Shown in pieces: positions 8,053 through 14,092 of a DNA stretch of 33,503 nt. Each line of letters starts with the position of its first letter. Position 1 is the stretch's first letter. Under the pieces are notes generated by a model. The model saw only the letters and a program-made list of their open reading frames with translations, was not told the DNA's origin and did not search any database. The position numbers and the translations under genes are program-made. The stretch covers positions 1-33,503 of the forward strand of contig JAMPHD010000030.1 of assembly GCA_023663635.1 (NCBI GenBank), read 5' to 3'. This DNA comes from Acetatifactor muris. Lineage in GTDB: Bacteria > Bacillota > Clostridia > Lachnospirales > Lachnospiraceae.

Positions 8053-9540
8053 ATGAAAATTGCTATCTATGCACGAAAAAGTGTCTACCGACAGGACAGT
8101 GTTTCCATTGAAACACAAATTGATGAATGTAAAAGATTTATTGGTTCTGATGATTCCATAGAAATCTATCAAGACGAGGGATTCAGTGGTAAAAATACAG
8201 AACGACCAGATTTCCAAAGAATGATAAATGATGTGGAATATGGACTTATTAAAAAAATAGTTGTTTATAAACTTGATAGATTTTCAAGGAATATTATAGA
8301 TTTTCATAATGTCTATCAGATTTTAGAAAACCATAATTGCAGTTTTGAATCTGTACTTGAGGGATTTAAAACAAATTCTGCATCAGATAGGTTCTTTATG
8401 AGATTGTTGGCAGATTTCGCCCAAATGGAAAGAGAGAACATTTCACAAAGAGTTAAGGATAGTTACTACTTCAGAGCAAAAACTGATGGCCGTTGGTTAG
8501 GCGGTAAAGAGCCTTTTGGCTTTACCAAATGCAAAGTAAATAATTTAAGCTCATTACAACCTAACGATAATATAAATCTTGTGATTGAAATGTATTCAAA
8601 ATATGCAGAGGACACAAACATATCTTTACATCAATTAGTTAAATATGCACTTGATAATTATTCAGTCAAAATGTCGGCTACACAAGTTAGGAATATTTTA
8701 TCAAATTCTTTATACGTTAAAGCCGACAAAAAATTATACGATTATTACAAGTTGCAAAAAGTCCAATTTGTTAATGATGAATCAGAGTTTAATGGCACAC
8801 GGGCATTACAGATTATTAACAAAACGGACCAGACGAACACAAAAACGGTGGTTAATGATTCTTCTTTGTGGGTTGCCTATTTGACAAATTGGCAGGGAGT
8901 TATTGATTCAAGAACATTTATTATTGTGCAAGAACGATTGGCTCAAAATAAATCATATGCCGCAAGTAATAAGTCAACTAATAAGATGCTTGAATTATCG
9001 GGTCTTGTCAAGTGTGCCAAGTGTGGTCATACCGTCAAGATGAAAGGCAAATATGGATCGCTTAGTTGTGTCGGCAGAAGTGAATATAGAGGTTATTGCA
9101 GTGCCTCGTTTCGTGGTGTAAAACTTGCAAATATTCAAGAGTTAGTTGCCGTTGATATACAACAGTATTTTGATAACTTCAATGCTAAATTGCAAGCAGA
9201 GGAACGGGCTAAAAAGGCATTAAAATCACAAATAGATAATCTTAAAAGAGAGATTGATATATTGATAGATATATCACTAAAAGACGAATTGTTAAGGGAT
9301 GCGACCATTGACAAAATTCGCTCAAAACAAGAAGAATTAACCAAGCTCCAATTAGAGTGGCGGAATGGTGTTTCTGAATCTGATAAAATCGAGAGTAGAG
9401 TTTTACACGGCCCTATTAAATTCAACGGACAAGTCATCTACAAAGACTTATCAACCGAGCAGAAGCAATCGTTATTGCGAATAATCGTTAAACGGATATT
9501 GTTAAACGAGGACGGCACTATTCAAATTGAAATGAATTAA
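8053..9540 (+). CDS. Large serine recombinase (integrase of the element)
   Basis: A 495-residue site-specific recombinase starting at the ATG at 8053, behind AGGAGG. The resolvase catalytic domain spans about 1-150: YARKS with R8 and the nucleophile S10, KLDRFSRN around residue 75, and QMEREN near 126. A recombinase domain follows (about 155-300), then a zinc ribbon with C321, C324, C339 and C349, and a coiled coil from about 370 to 440. This is the full TnpX/TndX/phage integrase layout. It catalyses strand exchange between attP and attB through a serine-DNA link at a two-base core. It lies next to the left junction, as integrase genes normally do, and is intact, so the element may be mobile. 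Excision may require a directionality factor; none is evident. Confidence 0.96.
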   Translation: MKIAIYARKSVYRQDSVSIETQIDECKRFIGSDDSIEIYQDEGFSGKNTERPDFQRMINDVEYGLIKKIVVYKLDRFSRNIIDFHNVYQILENHNCSFESVLEGFKTNSASDRFFMRLLADFAQMERENISQRVKDSYYFRAKTDGRWLGGKEPFGFTKCKVNNLSSLQPNDNINLVIEMYSKYAEDTNISLHQLVKYALDNYSVKMSATQVRNILSNSLYVKADKKLYDYYKLQKVQFVNDESEFNGTRALQIINKTDQTNTKTVVNDSSLWVAYLTNWQGVIDSRTFIIVQERLAQNKSYAASNKSTNKMLELSGLVKCAKCGHTVKMKGKYGSLSCVGRSEYRGYCSASFRGVKLANIQELVAVDIQQYFDNFNAKLQAEERAKKALKSQIDNLKREIDILIDISLKDELLRDATIDKIRSKQEELTKLQLEWRNGVSESDKIESRVLHGPIKFNGQVIYKDLSTEQKQSLLRIIVKRILLNEDGTIQIEMN

Positions 9541-9552
9541 AAGCATAATCAA

Positions 9553-9587
9553 GGGGAATTGCTAAAAAGTGCATTTAACAATTCCCC
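9553..9587. terminator. Hairpin terminator between convergent recombinase and relaxase genes
   Basis: A 14-bp stem with one mismatch (GGGGAATTG...TAAA pairing with TTTA...CAATTCCCC) closes a 7-nt loop, 12 bp after the recombinase stop. There is no long T tract on the + strand, so termination strength is uncertain. Confidence 0.5.
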
Positions 9588-9616
9588 CTGTTCCATTTTG
9601 GGAGCCGTCAAGTGCC

Positions 9617-9664
9617 GAACAGTCAAGGGTCGAGATGAACGGCCACGGCCGCCCTTGACTGTTC
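9617..9664. repeat. 13-bp perfect inverted repeat with nested GC hairpin
   Basis: GAACAGTCAAGGG (9617-9629) is exactly inverted at 9652-9664, and the 22-nt loop contains a second small hairpin (CGGCC-AC-GGCCG). It lies just after the relaxase gene stop on the minus strand and could end relaxase transcription or act as a single-strand origin of the circular form. There is no run of T residues typical of a simple terminator. Confidence 0.6.
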
Positions 9665-9680
9665 TACGTTTGCGACAAAA

Positions 9681-10793
9681 TTATAAGCCTAATTCATGCT
9701 CCCATTCTTGTGGTTGAACATCCACACCGTAAAGTTCATTCCAAACACCTTCCAACCATTCAGGCTCTATATTATCCTCAATATACTGCCTTAAATCGAC
9801 ACATTCAGATATATATTGGTTGTCTTTCAAATACTGATTTAACCGCTCTATTTTGCCCTCTAATCCCTCAATTTCAATCCCCTTTTGGTTTATGGTATCA
9901 TTAAGTGTCTGAAGCCATAAATCAGCCTTTTCAGCCTTTTCATTTAAAAGGGTAATGTCTTTTTGCAGTTTATCCGATTCAGCATACTTTTTATTATTTC
10001 TGTCCTTTAATATCTCAATATCATGTTGCAACATGTTGATTGTTTCTTTTGCAACAGCAATCCTTTGTTTAGTATCATCAAGATTTTTCTTAGCAACCTT
10101 GACTTGCCTGTCAACATCAGCCTGTTGTTTGAATGTCAGCATGATACTTGTAAAAGCATCCTCTTGTTGCTCGTTGGCTAATTTAACAGCACTATCAAGC
10201 TGATTTAACTTTTCTTGCTTAGCCTTGTATGCTTGAATGGTATCACTGCTTTGCTGCCTGTCTGCTGGATCGTCGGCTACAACAATATACTCATGGTGTC
10301 CGAAAGCCTTATCAATAGCGGCTTGCATAGTTGGATGCAGAATAGACAGTTTTTCACGGTTCATAAGGTTTTTTGCTGAAAGTTTGAGTACACCATTGAT
10401 TTCTATTGCAGGCACAAAATCATAGTGCATATGTGGAGTTTTTTCGTCCAGATGAACCCATGCCCCCACCTCATTATTTTGGCCCCCTGTGAGCTCTTGT
10501 AAGGCTTTGTGAGCCACTTTAAAAAACAATGCCGTATCTTCTGCCTTTAGATTTTTGGGAGCCGTAATAACTATGCTTTCCATCCTCACATTATTTTTTT
10601 GTTTGCGATAGGAACACTCATTCAGCCTATCTTTAAATCTTTGTAAAGCCGTCCTGCCGTCCTGTTCAGTAAGGCAGTAATTCAAGTGTGATTTTTTGGT
10701 ATCAATATTTTTGTTAGAGTGATGCGACAGGTCTCTGCCGTCATGCTGTAATATCTGGGACTCCGCCCCATTTGCTATCTTTTCCAGATGCAT
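9681..10793 (-). CDS. MobV-family relaxase (plasmid mobilization protein)
   Basis: A 370-residue protein; the ATG at 10793 was preferred because AAAGGGGGG precedes it, while the longer frame from 10859 has no site. MobV motifs appear in order: an HDGRDLSHHS segment (residues 17-26), HLNYCL with N38-Y39, and the histidine-rich metal motif HLDEKTPHMH (H114, D116, E117, H121, H123). The second half (about 195-340) is a long coiled coil, usual for Pre/Mob proteins. MobV relaxases nick oriT to start conjugative transfer with help from another element. The oriT-like repeat sits 55-80 bp upstream, as in pMV158. No coupling protein or mating-pair genes are present, so the element is mobilizable, not self-transmissible. 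Confidence 0.92.
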   Translation of the reverse strand: MHLEKIANGAESQILQHDGRDLSHHSNKNIDTKKSHLNYCLTEQDGRTALQRFKDRLNECSYRKQKNNVRMESIVITAPKNLKAEDTALFFKVAHKALQELTGGQNNEVGAWVHLDEKTPHMHYDFVPAIEINGVLKLSAKNLMNREKLSILHPTMQAAIDKAFGHHEYIVVADDPADRQQSSDTIQAYKAKQEKLNQLDSAVKLANEQQEDAFTSIMLTFKQQADVDRQVKVAKKNLDDTKQRIAVAKETINMLQHDIEILKDRNNKKYAESDKLQKDITLLNEKAEKADLWLQTLNDTINQKGIEIEGLEGKIERLNQYLKDNQYISECVDLRQYIEDNIEPEWLEGVWNELYGVDVQPQEWEHELGL

Positions 10794-10839
10794 AATAATC
10801 CCCCCTTTCAGTTTATCAAAATAAATATGGGTGATTCCG

Positions 10840-10885
10840 CTCTTGTAAGAGTGTAACACGGTACACTCTCACAGAGAGTAACCGT
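10840..10885 (-). other. Candidate origin of transfer (oriT) of the MobV type
   Basis: An 8-bp perfect inverted repeat (10848-10855 and 10862-10869) flanks a 6-nt loop. On the minus strand it reads AGAGTGTA-CCGTGT-TACACTCT. In pMV158, as I recall it, a similar repeat flanks a GTGTG loop and MobM nicks before TTATACTT; here GTG/TTACACT is the matching string. A second overlapping pairing (CACGGT with ACCGTG) gives an alternative fold. Position just upstream of the relaxase gene supports the call; the nick site is inferred. Confidence 0.55.
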
Positions 10886-10912
10886 GCTCTCCGAGGGCCA
10901 TTGCATGGAGCC

Positions 10913-10947
10913 AAAAAATAAAGTGTTGCAAACGCAACACTTTATTT
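10913..10947 (-). terminator. Rho-independent terminator after the Rep gene
   Basis: A perfect 14-bp stem (10916-10929 with 10934-10947) and AAAC loop abuts the Rep stop codon. On the minus strand it ends in TTTATTT followed by TTT, and the opposite strand also ends in T residues, so it could work both ways. Confidence 0.85.
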
Positions 10948-12291
10948 TTAAAAGGGAAGTGTGGGATCAACAGGCACAGGTTTTCCATACTCTTTGAACA
11001 TTTCCAATAATTCCTCATCTGTATAGGTTTGATTATTTTTGGCTAACAACTCGTTATGTTTTTCAATAACTGGTTGCATGAATTGAGTTTCGATTTTTCT
11101 TTGTATGGGGAAATTATTTCCACATGCTTGTGCTATCTTTTGAAAATTTCCGACAAGTTGTGAATATTGAATATATTCTGTAAAATCCTCTATACTATCC
11201 TCAAATACACCTTTATTTAACAGAACTGAAATATCGTCCTGCCTTAATAGTGTAATGATTGGAAATCGTCTATATGATTGGCTTTTATCTTCTGATTTAT
11301 AATCGTTATACTCGCCCGCTAAACCGTTTAAAAATTCTTGATAGGATTGTACAGAATTAACGATATTAACGGTATTAATTAAATTGATTGAACTATATTT
11401 TACATTCTGTCTGATAGCTTGCGGATGTATGTCGAACACATTAAATATATTCCCTCTGCTGCCTAAAAGATTGAACAACTCGAATGATCTACAGTCATTC
11501 CAGATTATGACAGGCTGACCGTCATATCCCTCGAATGTTGCTTTTCCGTCTCCTATACAGAAAAAAATATCATCGTCCTTTTCTAAGTCGGGATAAAGCG
11601 ATCTTGCGATTGCCCTACTTGCAAGACCTTTACCAACACCACCTTTGCCCTCTATATAATAATTGATTCTCATGGTTGGGGGATTGCATTGTTGTATGTA
11701 TTTTAACCTTGCACTATCAACTTTTTTATAGCTATTCATGTAAAAAATTTTATCTTCATCGATCACTTGTCTAATTGTTTTACCACCGTACATCACATCA
11801 TACAGTATTTGTTGTTCATGATCTAAATCTCGACCATACTTTAACTTGTTTTCTGCCCTTTGGGTTAATTCTGCTCTAAAATCGAAATTTGCTTTTATTT
11901 CATCATCAGAATATAAATGTTTACCTTTATTTTGTTCTTTTTCGGATTCATGTGTGAGATATTGAACATTGTCTAAAAATGCCCCTTTACCCTTTGGAAT
12001 CTCTATTTGTTGCGGTGGCACACCTAACCATTTTGCTATGACTTCTACATCAATGGGCACATCTGTTTTTAAAATCACATGCCAATGATCATTTTTGAGA
12101 TCGCCTATATTGTGACCGTATAACTCTTTATCATCTTTTGTATATACATCTTTATCATGCTTGATATAGGCATATTTCTTGATTGATTTATGAGCCAAAC
12201 AATTTGTGATATTATTTTCATTAAAATGGAAATCGGTTCCATCTTTCGGATTGAACTCGTATTGCACACAATGGAATACTCTACTTTTCAT
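10948..12291 (-). CDS. Rolling-circle Rep: HUH endonuclease fused to SF3-type helicase (CRESS-like)
   Basis: A 447-residue initiator. I prefer the ATG at 12291 because AGAGAGG lies nine bases upstream; an in-frame ATG at 12312 has no site. The N-terminal nuclease shows the HUH metal motif DHWHVIL (H69, H71) and a QYLTH motif whose Y111 is the likely nucleophile. The C-terminal half has a P-loop EGKGGVGKG (214-222), a Walker B-like VIIWNDCR (261-268) and a motif C-like INTVNIVNS (304-312). HUH plus superfamily 3 helicase is the layout of CRESS-DNA virus Reps and of the bacterial plasmids related to them. The P-loop ends KG instead of KS/KT, unusual for an active ATPase. The protein should nick the origin upstream and unwind it. 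One iteron overlaps its own start region, suggesting self-repression. Confidence 0.88.
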   Translation of the reverse strand: MKSRVFHCVQYEFNPKDGTDFHFNENNITNCLAHKSIKKYAYIKHDKDVYTKDDKELYGHNIGDLKNDHWHVILKTDVPIDVEVIAKWLGVPPQQIEIPKGKGAFLDNVQYLTHESEKEQNKGKHLYSDDEIKANFDFRAELTQRAENKLKYGRDLDHEQQILYDVMYGGKTIRQVIDEDKIFYMNSYKKVDSARLKYIQQCNPPTMRINYYIEGKGGVGKGLASRAIARSLYPDLEKDDDIFFCIGDGKATFEGYDGQPVIIWNDCRSFELFNLLGSRGNIFNVFDIHPQAIRQNVKYSSINLINTVNIVNSVQSYQEFLNGLAGEYNDYKSEDKSQSYRRFPIITLLRQDDISVLLNKGVFEDSIEDFTEYIQYSQLVGNFQKIAQACGNNFPIQRKIETQFMQPVIEKHNELLAKNNQTYTDEELLEMFKEYGKPVPVDPTLPF

Positions 12292-12645
12292 CTGTATAAA
12301 CCTCTCTTTCATTAATTTTCTAAATTTAAAATGAAAGATTTATACAGTTGAATTTAAAAATTTTAAAAAAAATGTGTATAAATTTTTTCTTTCTTATTTT
12401 TTGATATTTTGCACCGTTTCACGGTGCAGAAGAATGTCTACGCCGAACTGTATAAACAGGTTGTTTCGATTATTTTATACACTTAATTTTTTAAGATTAT
12501 GGAAAAAATATGTATAAATTTATACAGTTTATACAGTTGGCTTTTTGCCCCACCACAAGCCCAATGGTGGGGCAGAAAGTATTGAAAAATAAGGATTTTT
12601 CAAGATATGATAATAGAATTTATACGGTTTATACAGTTTATACAA
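12292..12645. other. Replication origin with 9-bp iterons and two hairpins
   Basis: This AT-rich 350-bp stretch holds no supportable gene. The iteron TTTATACAG occurs as tandem copies at 12519-12527 and 12528-12536, a tandem triplet at 12619-12645 (two copies with one or more changes), single copies at 12339-12347, and inverted copies at 12292-12300 and 12448-12456. Further partial copies lie between. Hairpin one has a 7-bp stem (12410-12416, 12422-12428) and TTTCA loop; hairpin two has a 10-bp stem (12546-12555, 12565-12574) and 9-nt loop. Iterons plus hairpins next to a Rep gene mark a double-strand origin; which hairpin is nicked is not clear. Confidence 0.75.
12546..12574. repeat. 10-bp-stem hairpin between the two iteron clusters
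   Basis: TGCCCCACCA is perfectly inverted across a CAAGCCCAA loop. It is the only GC-rich segment of the origin region and lies between the iteron pair and the iteron triplet, a natural place for the Rep nick or a single-strand origin. No T tract follows on either strand, so I do not read it as a terminator. Confidence 0.65.
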
Positions 12646-12744
12646 ATACACTTTTTTGTGTATGTTGCCTTTTATTACTCAATAGATTGTTAAATTGCTA
12701 TTTTGAAAATAATAGACAAATCAAAAATTAAACAAACTGGAAGT

Positions 12745-13197
12745 TTACAATTTCTTTCTCATACAAATGGAATCAGGCATATCTTTATATTGACCGTAGT
12801 TCGGAATGACTTTATATCCAATTTTTCTATACAATGCCATTGCCGCCACAAGTGGTTCACCAGATTCCAAAATCAGATAGTGGTATCCCTGTTCTCTTGC
12901 AACATTTTCTAACAATTCCATAAGTTTATTTGAAATACCTTTACCCCTATACGTCTGCTTAATAAAAACACGTTTTACTTCCGCACATTCATCATCATAC
13001 TTTTTGAAACTGGCACATCCAACTGGAATATCATCCTCATACACAATAATCACATCATGGATATCATCAAGCTGATTATATGGAATATATTCTGCCCGAT
13101 TTTCTTCTCCGCCAACAAGTTCATTTAGAAAGTTATCCAAACCATGACATAATTCAATAAAATCATGGTTGCTACCATCAGTATATATAAATCTCAT
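12745..13197 (-). CDS. GNAT family N-acetyltransferase (element cargo)
   Basis: A 150-residue protein with an AAGGGA site before the ATG at 13197. The GNAT fold is plain: an N-terminal strand-helix part, VGCASFKKYDD on the central strand, the acetyl-CoA binding signature EVKRVFIKQTYRGKGISNKL (V-x-Q-x-x-R-G-x-G/A form, about residues 73-92), and the late ALYRKIGYK motif. GNAT enzymes move an acetyl group from acetyl-CoA to an amine of a small molecule or protein. It is the only gene of the element not needed for replication, transfer or integration, so it is probably cargo of benefit to the host; the substrate is unknown. It has its own promoter (13258-13286). Confidence 0.92.
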   Translation of the reverse strand: MRFIYTDGSNHDFIELCHGLDNFLNELVGGEENRAEYIPYNQLDDIHDVIIVYEDDIPVGCASFKKYDDECAEVKRVFIKQTYRGKGISNKLMELLENVAREQGYHYLILESGEPLVAAMALYRKIGYKVIPNYGQYKDMPDSICMRKKL

Positions 13198-13257
13198 TTT
13201 TATCAGTCCCTTTGCTAACGATTTTTCCAGTTTGTTAAATTCCGATTTGTCGATTTA

Positions 13258-13286
13258 AGTATACACTATTTTGTGTTATCATACAA
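13258..13286 (-). promoter_or_regulatory. Sigma-70-type promoter of the acetyltransferase gene
   Basis: Read on the minus strand, TTGTAT (13286-13281) and TATACT (13263-13258) are separated by 17 bp and lie about 60 bp before the acetyltransferase start. The region between contains no other gene. Confidence 0.6.
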
Positions 13287-13306
13287 TAAAATGTTAGATT
13301 GAAATT

Positions 13307-13353
13307 AATTGACCTTTTATTTTTTAGGATATACAATGTTGACAGCTCCTAAC
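13307..13353. other. Right attachment site (element-chromosome junction)
   Basis: The core TA lies at 13330-13331. To its left is element DNA with the inverted half-site TTGACC (13309-13314), 15 bp from the core as at the left end; to its right is MATE coding sequence. Joining the chromosomal sides of both junctions at TA gives the codons for Asn-Ile-Val-Tyr-Pro-Ile-Ile-Met in one frame. The outer limit is estimated. Confidence 0.75.
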
Positions 13354-13478
13354 GCGTTTGAACCGATTCCCTGACCAACAAAAATACCGTCTACCACAGA
13401 AAACAGAAAAAAACAGACATTGGAAAGCATTGCGGGAAATACATACTTCCAAACATTTTTGGTTTGTTGAGACATCAT
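13317..13478 (-). pseudogene. N-terminal fragment of the interrupted MATE transporter gene
   Basis: This short frame encodes 53 residues from the ATG at 13478, behind GGAGG with a 6-nt spacer, and starts 13 bp after the marR stop. It contains the first transmembrane helix (SNVCFFLFSVVDGIFVG) and GSNALGAVNIVYP, the well-known start of MATE transporters, then stops after two lysines encoded by the element. The continuation is at 6829-7995. A 53-residue fragment cannot transport. The original gene was the second of the marR operon and would have 437 codons after precise excision. Confidence 0.95.
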
Positions 13479-13491
13479 GGTAATCCTCCGA

Positions 13492-13941
13492 TCAATCTTT
13501 TTGCATGAGGAGTTTCTGCCCCTCCTCTTTCAGAAATTGCGCATACAGTTCCATGCCGCGGATGAACTCCGGGGAGCATTGTTTCAACGTCCTCATCATA
13601 GCGGCCTCCTCAATGTCTCCGATAGGAGCCATGACAGCCTCGGAATATTTCTTTCCTTTGTCCGTCAGTATCAGGAGTTTCTCCCGGCCATTCTTTCCCG
13701 GGATATAAGTAATATATCCGGCGTTGGCGCATTCCTTCACGGCTGTGTTGATCGTGGTTTTAGGCAGAAACCATTCGTCACAGATCTGTTTCTGTGTTCG
13801 CGGCCGGCCGTCATCAAGCGCCCACAGCAAAATCAAGGTGTTTTCCTTCACACCGCTGCTTTTGCCAAACATATAGTACAATTCATCAATTTGGTTAAGG
13901 CTGATGAGTAACCTGCGGGAATATTCACAAGAATCGTCCAT
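13492..13941 (-). CDS. MarR family transcriptional regulator
   Basis: A 149-residue protein; the ATG at 13941 follows GGAGG, and a longer in-frame start at 13959 lacks a site. It shows the MarR winged helix-turn-helix: a helical N-terminus (LISLNQIDELYYMFG), the recognition part RTQKQICDEWFLPKTTINTAV, the wing YITYIPGKNGREKLLILT and a C-terminal dimer helix. MarR proteins usually repress their own operon and release DNA when they bind a small ligand. Here the gene is first in the operon with MATE, two ABC exporter genes and a kinase. Two near-identical palindromes in the promoter are its likely operators. It is the probable drug sensor of this efflux system. Confidence 0.94.
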   Translation of the reverse strand: MDDSCEYSRRLLISLNQIDELYYMFGKSSGVKENTLILLWALDDGRPRTQKQICDEWFLPKTTINTAVKECANAGYITYIPGKNGREKLLILTDKGKKYSEAVMAPIGDIEEAAMMRTLKQCSPEFIRGMELYAQFLKEEGQKLLMQKD

Positions 13942-13963
13942 TGTCCTACCTCCATGCAAATAG

Positions 13964-14014
13964 TACGAATTCGTATTTTTAAAGTAGTATAGTACGGATT
14001 CGTAAAGTTGTCAA
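13964..14014 (-). promoter_or_regulatory. marR operon promoter with two palindromic operators
   Basis: On the minus strand TTGACA (14014-14009) and TATACT (13991-13986) are separated by exactly 17 bp. A palindrome TACGGATTCGTA (13993-14004) fills the spacer, and a perfect copy TACGAATTCGTA (13964-13975) lies about 29 bp further downstream, before the marR start. Binding at either should block transcription. The operator assignment is inferred from position and symmetry. Confidence 0.85.
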
Positions 14015-14092
14015 GAGAAGAAAGAGATTTTTTTGAAAATCATGGAAACCTCAATAGTTCTTTCTCGTCTATAAAGGCAGGAGGGAACTGAC

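Larger units (their letters stand above)
7994..13331. mobile_element. Integrated mobilizable plasmid-like element with serine recombinase, MobV relaxase and HUH-SF3 Rep
   Basis: About 5.3 kb of clearly more AT-rich DNA splits the MATE gene. It contains a large serine recombinase beside the left end, a MobV relaxase, a rolling-circle Rep with a helicase domain, an iteron origin and a GNAT acetyltransferase. The ends carry inverted half-sites: TTGACC read inward 16 bp from the core on both sides (as GGTCAA at 8011-8016 and as TTGACC at 13309-13314). The only dinucleotide shared at the symmetric centre that rebuilds the MATE frame is TA (7994-7995 and 13330-13331). Two-base cores and no longer target duplication are the norm for serine integrases. 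The element should excise as a circle able to replicate and be mobilized by a helper conjugation system. Confidence 0.9.

Noticed and set aside
12510..12731. A 73-codon + strand frame in the origin region
   Set aside because: Its first part is translated iterons and hairpin sequence; no ribosome binding site.
7994..13331. Insertion sequence or transposon with target duplication
   Set aside because: No DDE transposase and no multi-base direct repeat at the ends; a two-base core with inverted half-sites and a serine recombinase fits integration better.
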